Of a DNA stretch of 27,745 bases, positions 21,494 to 27,745 are shown one piece after another (positions within the stretch are counted from its first letter, which is position 1; each line of letters opens with the position of its first letter). The DNA comes from DASYTH01 sp035762905 (GTDB lineage Bacteria; Actinomycetota; Actinomycetes; Mycobacteriales; Pseudonocardiaceae): positions 1 through 27,745 of the forward strand of contig NZ_DASUCC010000141.1 of assembly GCF_035762905.1 (NCBI RefSeq), written 5' to 3'. A program made the position numbers and the translations under genes. The notes beneath the pieces are model-generated. The model made no database searches and was not told the origin of the DNA. It was given only the letters and a program-made list of their open reading frames with translations.

Positions 21494-22452
21494 GGCACCG
21501 GCGCGTCCGCGCGGAGCAGTCCCGCGGCCACCAGGTCCGGCCACAGGCCGGGCGGAACCGGCCGCCGGAACAGCTCGGCGTTGGCCCGCATCTGCTCGGC
21601 CGTGCGGATCCCGACCACGACCTGTGCCACCGCCGGATGCGCGGCGGCGAACGCCATCGCCGCCTGCGGAACGGAAACCCCATGCGCCGCGCACACCTCG
21701 CCGATCCGCAGCGCCCGCTCGCGCAGCTCCGGTGGCGCGGTCGTGTAGTCGTAGGTGGCGCCGGGGCCCGGCCGGTCGACCGCGAGCAGCCCGCTGTTGA
21801 ACACCCCGGCGGCCAGCACGGACACGCCACGGCGCACGCACATTGGCAGCATGCTGTCCAGCGCGGTCTGCTCCAGCAGCGTGTACCGGCCGGCCAGCAT
21901 CACCGTGTCCAGGTCGGTCTCGGCGACGAACCGTTGGAGCATCTGCCACTGGTTCATCCCGGCCCCGATCGCGCCGACCACACCCTGATCGCGCAGCTCA
22001 TGCAGCGCCGGGTAGGCCTCGCCGATCGCCTGCTCCCAGTGGTCGTCCGGGTCGTGCAGCAGCACGATGTCCACCCGGTCGACGCCCAGTCTGTCCACAC
22101 TGGACTCCAGGCTGCGGCGCACCCCGGCCGCGCTGAAGTCCCACACCCGCCGGTGGTCCGCAGGCACGTCGAAGCTCTCGTCGCGCCGCCCGGCCGACTC
22201 CGGGCTCGGCACCAGCACCCGGCCGACCTTGGTGCACAGCACGTACTCCGACCGCGGCCGCCCGGCCAGCGCCGCACCGAGCCGCCGTTCGGACAACCCG
22301 AGGCCGTAGTGCGGGGCGGTGTCGAAGAACCGGACACCCAGCGACCAGGCCGCGTTCACGGCGGCCAGCGCGGTCTCCTCGTCCACCCACTGGTGCAGCC
22401 CACCGATCACCGCGCCGCCGAATCCCAGCCCAGGTGTCACGGCAGCTCCCAT
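21490..22452 (-). CDS. Aldo/keto reductase, L-fucose dehydrogenase type
   Basis: A 320-residue aldo/keto reductase. The catalytic tetrad positions are visible: D and Y in FFDTAPHYGLGLSERRLG (about D44, Y49), K in YVLCTKVGRV and H in DIVLLHDPDD. The long insert ESAGRRDESFDVPADHRRVWDFSAAGVRRSLESS is typical of the D-threo-aldose/L-fucose 1-dehydrogenase branch. It would oxidise L-fucose to L-fuconolactone with NAD(P). The GTA... C-terminus VVGIRTAEQMRANAELF binds the cofactor phosphate region. The ATG at 22452 overlaps the mutarotase gene by 16 bases. Substrate is inferred from the branch and from the lactonase and dehydratase genes beside it. Confidence 0.85.
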   Translation of the reverse strand: MGAAVTPGLGFGGAVIGGLHQWVDEETALAAVNAAWSLGVRFFDTAPHYGLGLSERRLGAALAGRPRSEYVLCTKVGRVLVPSPESAGRRDESFDVPADHRRVWDFSAAGVRRSLESSVDRLGVDRVDIVLLHDPDDHWEQAIGEAYPALHELRDQGVVGAIGAGMNQWQMLQRFVAETDLDTVMLAGRYTLLEQTALDSMLPMCVRRGVSVLAAGVFNSGLLAVDRPGPGATYDYTTAPPELRERALRIGEVCAAHGVSVPQAAMAFAAAHPAVAQVVVGIRTAEQMRANAELFRRPVPPGLWPDLVAAGLLRADAPVP

Positions 22453-22748
22453 ACTTTACCGATCCCGAGGTCGTCGCCGGAGTAATCGTCCTGGATCTCC
22501 AACAGTTCGGCCATCCTGGCCTGCCACGGCACGTTCGCCGGATGATCGGCCAGCGCGCGCCGCATGGCCCGGTAGTCCTCCACCTCGACCAGATGGAACA
22601 GGTCGCGGCCGTCCCGCCAGATCTCCCAGCTGTGCACGCCGGCCGCGCGCAGTGCCGCGTCCAGCTCGGCCGGGATCACCGCGTGCACCCGGTCGTAGTC
22701 CGCCTCACGCCCGGGTTTGATCCGGGTGTGCAGAGCGATCCGTTGCAC
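22437..22748 (-). CDS. L-rhamnose/L-fucose mutarotase (RhaM family)
   Basis: A 103-residue ferredoxin-like protein of the L-rhamnose mutarotase family, which interconverts sugar anomers. Family marks are RIALHTRIKPGREADYDRVHAVIPAELDAALRAAGVHSWEIWRDGRDLFHLVEVEDY, including the conserved His and Tyr of the active site, and the C-terminal W.......ELLEIQDDY. In this operon it would supply the anomer used by the sugar dehydrogenase. The ATG at 22748 follows GGGAGGC. It overlaps the next gene by 16 bases and lies 12 bases after the permease gene. Confidence 0.9.
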   Translation of the reverse strand: MQRIALHTRIKPGREADYDRVHAVIPAELDAALRAAGVHSWEIWRDGRDLFHLVEVEDYRAMRRALADHPANVPWQARMAELLEIQDDYSGDDLGIGKVWELP

Positions 22749-22760
22749 CGCAACGCCTCC

Positions 22761-23804
22761 CTAGTCCTGCGCCTTTCCGGTGGTCAGCCGGGCCAGTACC
22801 AGCGCCACCAGGATCACCAGGCCGTACACCGCCTGGATCTGCTCGCCGGGCACCTGGGCCAGGGTGAGCACCGCCTGGATCAGGCCGAGCAGCAGCACCC
22901 CGCACAGCGCGCCGAACAGCGAGCCCTTGCCGCCCTCCAGGCTGATCCCGCCGATCACCGCCGCCGCGAACACCTGGAAGATCATGCCTTCACCCTGGCT
23001 GGCGGCCACCGAGCCGAGCTGTGCGGACAGCATCAGACCGGCAAGCGCCGCGAGCAACCCGGCCGCCACGAACGTCATCCAGATCACCCGGTCCACCCGG
23101 ATGCCGGCCGCCCGCGCCGCCGCCGGGTTGCCGCCGACCGCATACAGCGAGCGGCCCACCCGGGTGTAGCCGAGCACCAGAATCCCGGCCGTGAACAGGA
23201 TCGCGACGATCCAGATGGCCACCGGCACACCGGCGAACCTGAGGTTGGCCAGGTTGTCCAGCAACGGGATCTGCTTGGCCAGGTTGGACATCGTGGCACC
23301 GCCGACGATGGTGAGCTGCAGGCCGCGCAACGTGATCAGCATGGCCAGCGTGACGATGAACGCGGACAGCTTGAACCGCACGATCAGCAGGCCGTTGAAC
23401 ACGCCGACCAGCGCCCCGAACACCAGCGCCACCGGCAACACGGTCCACGCCGGCCACGGCGCCCCGAGCGCGGAGGTCTTGCCCACCACCATGAACACCG
23501 CGATCGCGGGCGCGATGCCGACCACCGACTCCAGGGACAGGTCGAACTTGCCGACGATCAGCACCAGCGCCTCGGCCAGCACCACCAGCGCCAGCGGCGC
23601 CAGGTTCTTCAGCACCGAGTCGACGAAGTACGACTTGGTCAGGAACACGTCCGGATTGGTGACGTAGCCGTACACCAGCAGCGCCACGATCGGCGGGATC
23701 AGCGCCAGGTCGCGCAGCCGGGCCAGCCGCGGCCGGCCGCGCCCGGGTCCGGCCGCCGGCAGCGCCGGGGCCTCGGGTCCGGTGGTCGTGGAAGTCTCCG
23801 TCAT
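22761..23804 (-). CDS. Sugar ABC transporter permease (RbsC-like)
   Basis: A 347-residue membrane protein with eight to ten hydrophobic segments. It belongs to the branched-chain/ribose permease family (BPD_transp_2). Conserved phrases are GKFDLSLESVVGIAPAIAVFM, FNGLLIVRFKLSAFIVTLAMLITLRGLQL, GYTRVGRSLYAVGGNPAAARAAGIRVDR (the EAA-like loop touching the ATPase) and AAVIGGISLEGGKGSLFGALCGVLLLGLI. The first 28 residues are a Thr/Pro/Gly-rich cytoplasmic tail. The ATG at 23804 overlaps the ATPase stop (ATGA). A single permease gene suggests a homodimeric channel fed by the lipoprotein and ATPase genes upstream. Confidence 0.93.
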   Translation of the reverse strand: MTETSTTTGPEAPALPAAGPGRGRPRLARLRDLALIPPIVALLVYGYVTNPDVFLTKSYFVDSVLKNLAPLALVVLAEALVLIVGKFDLSLESVVGIAPAIAVFMVVGKTSALGAPWPAWTVLPVALVFGALVGVFNGLLIVRFKLSAFIVTLAMLITLRGLQLTIVGGATMSNLAKQIPLLDNLANLRFAGVPVAIWIVAILFTAGILVLGYTRVGRSLYAVGGNPAAARAAGIRVDRVIWMTFVAAGLLAALAGLMLSAQLGSVAASQGEGMIFQVFAAAVIGGISLEGGKGSLFGALCGVLLLGLIQAVLTLAQVPGEQIQAVYGLVILVALVLARLTTGKAQD

Positions 23805-25297
23805 CGCCCGATTCCTTCGATCTCGGCCACCAGGTCGGCCTCGTCCCAACCACGCGGATGCTCGGCGATCACCCGGCCACCGGCCATCACCACGACCCGG
23901 TCGCACACGCACAGGTCGGCGAGCTCGTCGGAGACGAGCAGCGCGCCGCGCTGTGCGCGGGTCTCCCGGTCCACCGCGCCGAGCAACGACTCCTTGGACC
24001 GCACGTCCACGCCCGCGGTCGGCGCGACCAGGACCAGCACCCGCGGGTCGCTGGCCAGCGCCCTGGCCATCACCACCTTCTGCGAGTTTCCGCCGGACAG
24101 CTCGGAAACCGGCTGGTGCGGCCCGGCGGTGTGCACCTCCAGGTCCGCGATCAGCCTGCGGGCCACGGCATCCCGCCGCCCGGGCAGCACGGTGCCGGCT
24201 GGGCCGAGGTTCCCGGCGATCGTCATCGTCGCGTTCTCCGCCACCGACAGCCCGGGCACGAACCCGTCCACGTTGCGATCCCCTGGCAGGTAACCGATCC
24301 CGGCGCGCAGCGCGGCCGGCACGTTGGCCGCCGGCACCCGGCGACCGGCCAGCCGCACCTCGCCGGTCCGCGGACGCAGCCCGGCCAGCGCCTCGGCGAG
24401 CTGCCGCTTTCCGCTGGCCGCCGACCCGGCCACGCCGACGATCTCGCCGCGCCGCACGGTCAGGTCGACGTGCTCGACGAAGCCGGGCACCCCGACGCCG
24501 GTCAGCTCCAGCACCGGATCGGCGTCCGAGCCCACCGCCGGCCGGTCCGCGCCGACCCGGACCAGCCCGCGCGCCTCGCCGACCATGGCCGCCACCAGCT
24601 CCTCCTCGCGCAGCTCGCCGACCGGCGCGGTCAGCACGTGCCGGGCGTCGCGGAACACCGTGACCCGCTGGCAGATCTGGTAGATCTCCGGAAGGTGGTG
24701 GGAGATGAACACGAACGTAACGCCCTGCTCGCGCAGGTCGCGCAGCCGGTCGAACAGCCGGGCGATCGCGGCGCCCTCGAGCTGCGCGGTGGGCTCGTCC
24801 AGGATCACGAACCGGGCGCCGAGCGAGAGCGCGCCGGCGATCTCCACCAGCTGCCGCTGCTCCACGGTGAGCTGCCCGGCCGGCAGCTCCGGATTCACCG
24901 GGATCGCCCAGGACTCCAGCAGTTCGGTGGCCTGCCGGCGCAGCGCCGGCCGGGACAGCAGACCGAACCTTCCGCGCGGCTGCCGGTTCAGGAACAGGTT
25001 CTCCGCCACCGAGAGGTCGGCCACCACGGACGGCTTCTGGTACACACAGGCCACCAGCGACCGCCAGGCCGCGCGGTCGGCCAGCGGGGGAGCGGGCCGA
25101 CCGGCGAACCGCACCTCGCCGGCGTCCGGTCGCAGCAGGCCGGTCAGCACCGCGACCAGAGTTGACTTTCCGGCTCCGTTCCGACCGACCAGGGCGTGCG
25201 TCTCACCAGCGCTGACCGACAGGTTCCCGTCGGCCAGCGCCACGGTGGGACCGAACCGCTTCGCGACACCGATCGCCTCGACGACCGGTGCCGTCAC
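23801..25297 (-). CDS. Sugar ABC transporter ATPase (RbsA-like, two domains)
   Basis: A 498-residue protein with two fused nucleotide-binding domains. Domain 1 is complete: Walker A GRNGAGKST (38-46), Q-loop YQKPS, signature LTVEQRQ (143-149), Walker B FVILDEPT (163-170) and H-loop ISHH. Domain 2 has the weak P-loop GSAASGKRQ (291-299) typical of RbsA and a good signature LSGGNSQ (400-406). Its Walker B reads LVLVAPT (421-427): the Asp-Glu pair is replaced by Val-Ala, so this site should not hydrolyse ATP normally. The GTG at 25297 is chosen because it overlaps the stop of the binding-protein gene (GTGA), as at other junctions; ATG at 25315 is the alternative. It powers uptake of the operon's sugar. 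Confidence 0.9.
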   Translation of the reverse strand: MTAPVVEAIGVAKRFGPTVALADGNLSVSAGETHALVGRNGAGKSTLVAVLTGLLRPDAGEVRFAGRPAPPLADRAAWRSLVACVYQKPSVVADLSVAENLFLNRQPRGRFGLLSRPALRRQATELLESWAIPVNPELPAGQLTVEQRQLVEIAGALSLGARFVILDEPTAQLEGAAIARLFDRLRDLREQGVTFVFISHHLPEIYQICQRVTVFRDARHVLTAPVGELREEELVAAMVGEARGLVRVGADRPAVGSDADPVLELTGVGVPGFVEHVDLTVRRGEIVGVAGSAASGKRQLAEALAGLRPRTGEVRLAGRRVPAANVPAALRAGIGYLPGDRNVDGFVPGLSVAENATMTIAGNLGPAGTVLPGRRDAVARRLIADLEVHTAGPHQPVSELSGGNSQKVVMARALASDPRVLVLVAPTAGVDVRSKESLLGAVDRETRAQRGALLVSDELADLCVCDRVVVMAGGRVIAEHPRGWDEADLVAEIEGIGR

Positions 25298-26328
25298 GAG
25301 CTCTTGTTGCCCCATAGCGACTGGTCGTCCACGTTGTCCTTGGTGACAAGGGGAGCGGCCAGCTGGTCCTCGAACCCGTTGGGCAGCTTGATGATCGTGC
25401 TGCCGTGGTCGGACGGGCCCTCCTTCGGGGTCACCCCGGCCAGCGCCTGCTTCGCCCAGTACAGGCCGAACTCCGCGTACTTGTCGGCCGGCTGGGAGAC
25501 GGTGGCGTCGATCTCGCCCTTGCGGATGGCGTCGAACTCCTGCGGGATGCCGTCGTTGGACACCACGAAGATGTGCTTGGGATCGGTCGGCGGAACCAGC
25601 AGCCCGCGCTGCTTGAGCACCTGCAGGGTCGGGTCGAGGAACACGCCGCCGGCCTGCATGTAGATGCCCTTGATGTCCGGATCGGTGGACAGCCGGGTCT
25701 CCAGCGCCGCCTGCGCCTTGGCGCCCTCCCAGTCGGTCGGCTCCTCGAACACCGTGATGCCGGGGAACTTGCTGGTCATGCACTCCTTGAAGGACTCGGA
25801 CCGGTCCCGGCCGTTGATCGAGGACAGCGCGCCCTGGAACTCGATCACCTTACCGGTGCCGTTCAGCTTCTGACCGAGGAACTCGCACGCCTTCTGACCG
25901 TAGGCCCGGTTGTCCGCCCGGACCACCATGAAGATCTTCCCGGTGTCCGGCCGGGTGTCCACACTGACCACCGGGATTCCCTTGCCGGACAGCTCATCCA
26001 GCTTCGGACCGATGGCGCCGGTGTCCTGCGGGGCGATCACAAGGGCCTTGGCGCCCTGCGCGACCAGGCTGTCCACGTTGCCGATCAGCTTCTGGATGTC
26101 GTTCTGCGAGTTGGTCGGCCCGTTGAGCTGCACGCCCACCTCGCCGGCCTTGGCCGGAACGTAGTCGGCGTAGGCGTTCCAGAAGTCGGAGTCGGCACGC
26201 GGCAGATCCACGCCGATCGAACCGCCGCCCTGGGCGGGCGTGCCGCCCGAGCCGGGATCGTCCTTGCTGCACGCGCCGATCGTGAGCGCTAACGCCATGG
26301 CCAGCACTGCAACCCGGGTCATCTTCAT
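25294..26328 (-). CDS. Sugar-binding lipoprotein (RbsB-like)
   Basis: A 344-residue periplasmic-binding-protein type I protein. The signal peptide (1-19) ends in the lipobox TIGAC, so Cys20 is the lipid anchor, followed by a Gly/Asp-rich linker. The mature part has the two-lobe pattern: IGVDLPRADSDFWNAYADYV, SLVAQGAKALVIAPQDTGAIGPKLDELSGKGIPVVSVDT, then ADNRAYGQKACEFLGQKL and VVSNDGIPQEFDAIRKGEIDATVSQPADKYAEFGLYW. It captures the sugar outside the membrane for the RbsA/RbsC-like pair. The ATG at 26328 lies six bases behind GAGGG. The gene begins 36 bases after the SDR gene. Confidence 0.94.
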   Translation of the reverse strand: MKMTRVAVLAMALALTIGACSKDDPGSGGTPAQGGGSIGVDLPRADSDFWNAYADYVPAKAGEVGVQLNGPTNSQNDIQKLIGNVDSLVAQGAKALVIAPQDTGAIGPKLDELSGKGIPVVSVDTRPDTGKIFMVVRADNRAYGQKACEFLGQKLNGTGKVIEFQGALSSINGRDRSESFKECMTSKFPGITVFEEPTDWEGAKAQAALETRLSTDPDIKGIYMQAGGVFLDPTLQVLKQRGLLVPPTDPKHIFVVSNDGIPQEFDAIRKGEIDATVSQPADKYAEFGLYWAKQALAGVTPKEGPSDHGSTIIKLPNGFEDQLAAPLVTKDNVDDQSLWGNKSS

Positions 26329-26364
26329 TGATCGCCCTCGATTCGATGGGGACTGGGAAGGATT

Positions 26365-27117
26365 TCAGGTCTTGGGCCGCGGGCGCAGGCCCTGCATGCC
26401 GCCGTCCACCGCGAGCGCGGTGCCGGTGGTCGCCCCGGCGAGCGGGCTCGCCAGGTACGCGATGGCCGCCGCCACCTCGGCCGCGGACACCAGGCGCCCC
26501 ATGGGCTGCCGGGCCCGCAGTGCGGCCAGTTCGCCGTCCGGATCGTCGGTCGCGTCCAGCAGCCTGCGCACCCACGGGGTGTCCGCGGTGCCTGGGTTGA
26601 CGCAGTTGACCCTGATGCCCTCGGCCACGTGGTCGGTGGCCATGGCCATGGTCAGGGACAGCACGGCGCCCTTGGTGGCGCTGTACAGCGCGCGGTTGGG
26701 CAACCCCGCGGTGGCCGCGATCGAGCAGGTGTTCACCACCGCCGCGGCGCGGGAGGCGCGCAGGTGCGGCAGGGCGGCCCGGGTGGTCCGGACGATGCCG
26801 AGCACGTTCACCTCGAACACCCGCCGCCATTCCTCATCCGGGTTGTCCTCGACCGTGCCCTGCGCGCCGATTCCGGCGTTGTTGACCAGGATGTCGATCC
26901 CGCCGAGCCGCTCGGCGGCGGTATCCACCGCCGCACGCACCGACTCGTCGTCGCGCACGTCGGCGGTCAGGCCCAGTAACGGGTCGGTCGCGGCGGCCGG
27001 GTCGAGATCCAGGCAGGCCACCCGGGCCCCACGCTGCGCCAACAGTGTTGCGGTGGCCAGCCCGATGCCCGAGCCGCCGCCGGTCACCACGGCCGCCAAG
27101 CCGTCGAACTCGGTCAT
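26365..27117 (-). CDS. SDR, probable 2-keto-3-deoxy-L-fuconate dehydrogenase
   Basis: A 250-residue classical SDR with every hallmark: TGGGSGIG (12-19), acidic LDLD after strand 2 (NAD preference), NNAG (79-82), catalytic S132, YSATK (Y145, K149), and NPGTADTPWVRRL then AVDGGMQ at the end. The WVRRLL segment with its Arg pair suits a sugar-acid carboxylate. In the non-phosphorylative fucose route the enzyme oxidises 2-keto-3-deoxy-L-fuconate to the 2,4-diketo acid. The ATG at 27117 follows a strong GGAGGAGG (seven-base spacing) and overlaps the dehydratase stop (ATGA). The function is inferred from family and from the dehydratase next door. Confidence 0.88.
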   Translation of the reverse strand: MTEFDGLAAVVTGGGSGIGLATATLLAQRGARVACLDLDPAAATDPLLGLTADVRDDESVRAAVDTAAERLGGIDILVNNAGIGAQGTVEDNPDEEWRRVFEVNVLGIVRTTRAALPHLRASRAAAVVNTCSIAATAGLPNRALYSATKGAVLSLTMAMATDHVAEGIRVNCVNPGTADTPWVRRLLDATDDPDGELAALRARQPMGRLVSAAEVAAAIAYLASPLAGATTGTALAVDGGMQGLRPRPKT

Positions 27118-27745
27118 GTTGTATCCTCCTCCGTCCACACGGGACCATCGGGATACGCGTAGCTGGCCAGGGTCTGCGGCCGCATCGACGCGCTGAAGCC
27201 CGGTGCGGTCGGCACGACATAGTGGCCGCGCCGGATGATCACCGGGTCCAGAAAGTGCTCGTGCAGATGGTCCACGTACTCGATGACCCGATTGTCCATG
27301 GACCCGGACACCGCCACGAAATCGAACATGGACAGGTGCTGCACCAGCTCGCACAGGCCTACCCCGCCGGCGTGCGGGCACACCGGAACGCCGAACTTGG
27401 CGGCCAGCAACAGGATCGCGACGTTCTCGTTGACGCCGGCCACGCGCGTCGCGTCCATCTGGAGGACCTGCAGCCCCTCCGCCTGCAGGAACTGCTTGAA
27501 CATCACGCGGTTGGCCATGTGCTCGCCGGTGGCGACCGGGATGGGCGCCACCCCGCGGGCGATCGCCGCGTGGCCGAGCACGTCGTCGGGATTCGTGGGC
27601 TCCTCGATCCAGGCGACGTCGTAGGGCGTCAGCGCGCGCATCCACTCGATCGCGTCCGGCACGTCCCAGCGCTGGTTGGCGTCGACCGCGATGCCGACGT
27701 CACGACCCACCACGCCGCGGGCGATCTCGAGCCGCCGCACGTCGT
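27114..27745 (-). CDS. L-fuconate dehydratase, C-terminal part (cut by window end)
   Basis: The last ~210 residues of an enolase-superfamily dehydratase; the N-terminal half lies beyond 27745. The barrel motifs are clear: VDANQRWDVPDAIEWM (first metal Asp), WIEEPTNPDDVLGHAAIA (second metal Glu), VATGEHMANRVMFKQ (third metal Glu) and CPHAGGVGLCELVQHLSMFDF. The combination of TGEH, DATRVAGVNENVAILLLAAKFGVPVCPHAGG and YVDHLHEHF is characteristic of L-fuconate dehydratases, which convert L-fuconate to 2-keto-3-deoxy-L-fuconate. Its stop overlaps the SDR start (ATGA). It is the first gene of the operon inside the window, so the operon promoter is not visible. Confidence 0.92.
   Translation of the reverse strand, partial: DVRRLEIARGVVGRDVGIAVDANQRWDVPDAIEWMRALTPYDVAWIEEPTNPDDVLGHAAIARGVAPIPVATGEHMANRVMFKQFLQAEGLQVLQMDATRVAGVNENVAILLLAAKFGVPVCPHAGGVGLCELVQHLSMFDFVAVSGSMDNRVIEYVDHLHEHFLDPVIIRRGHYVVPTAPGFSASMRPQTLASYAYPDGPVWTEEDTT

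Overview
The window is chromosomal DNA of a high-GC actinomycete. Three things point there: the order prfB-ftsE-ftsX-smpB-lon-ssrA, frequent GTG starts with several apparently leaderless genes, and a tmRNA tag ending in ALAA. The tag core (SQRD..ALAA) resembles mycobacterial and pseudonocardial tags more than the Streptomyces type, so a member of the Pseudonocardiales or a relative is my best guess. The genus cannot be fixed from this sequence.

Layout. 1-2.8 kb: no clear gene at the extreme left, then a small membrane protein, a short AT-hook-like protein and an SDR oxidoreductase. 2.8-6.1 kb: an HxlR regulator, a membrane diguanylate cyclase and an MFS transporter. Between the last two, on the opposite strand, lies the most unusual object in the window: five tandem minimal genes (4591-4912). 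Each has a near-perfect Shine-Dalgarno at constant spacing, starts with ATG or GTG, and encodes the same hexapeptide Met-Ala-His-Lys-Asp-Met followed by TGA. A hairpin sits ahead of the first, a second abuts the Shine-Dalgarno of the fifth, and an 11-bp perfect hairpin closes the array. The MFS reading frame runs antisense through the array without a stop and would gain a repetitive tail. 6.3-9.1 kb: a DUF1697 protein, an FAD-linked oxidase and a PadR regulator with paired operator-like palindromes.

9.1-18.9 kb: a conserved core. It holds RF2 (prfB), the divisome ABC pair FtsEX, the trans-translation factor SmpB and an amidohydrolase. Lon protease follows, behind a HAIR-type inverted repeat of the HspR heat-shock regulon. 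Then comes a convergent two-component module (sensor-only membrane protein, histidine kinase, NarL-type regulator) and tmRNA (ssrA) with its terminator. A GC-rich palindromic repeat and a polypyrimidine tract fill the gap before exonuclease III.

20.0-27.7 kb: a GntR/FadR regulator faces a tightly packed minus-strand operon for non-phosphorylative deoxysugar catabolism, probably of L-fucose. Uptake is by a lipoprotein, a two-domain ATPase and a permease. The enzymes are a mutarotase, an aldo/keto-reductase sugar dehydrogenase, a lactonase, an enolase-superfamily L-fuconate dehydratase (cut by the window end) and an SDR for 2-keto-3-deoxy-L-fuconate. Most junctions are 4-base ATGA/GTGA overlaps. 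The final diketo-acid hydrolase is not in the window.
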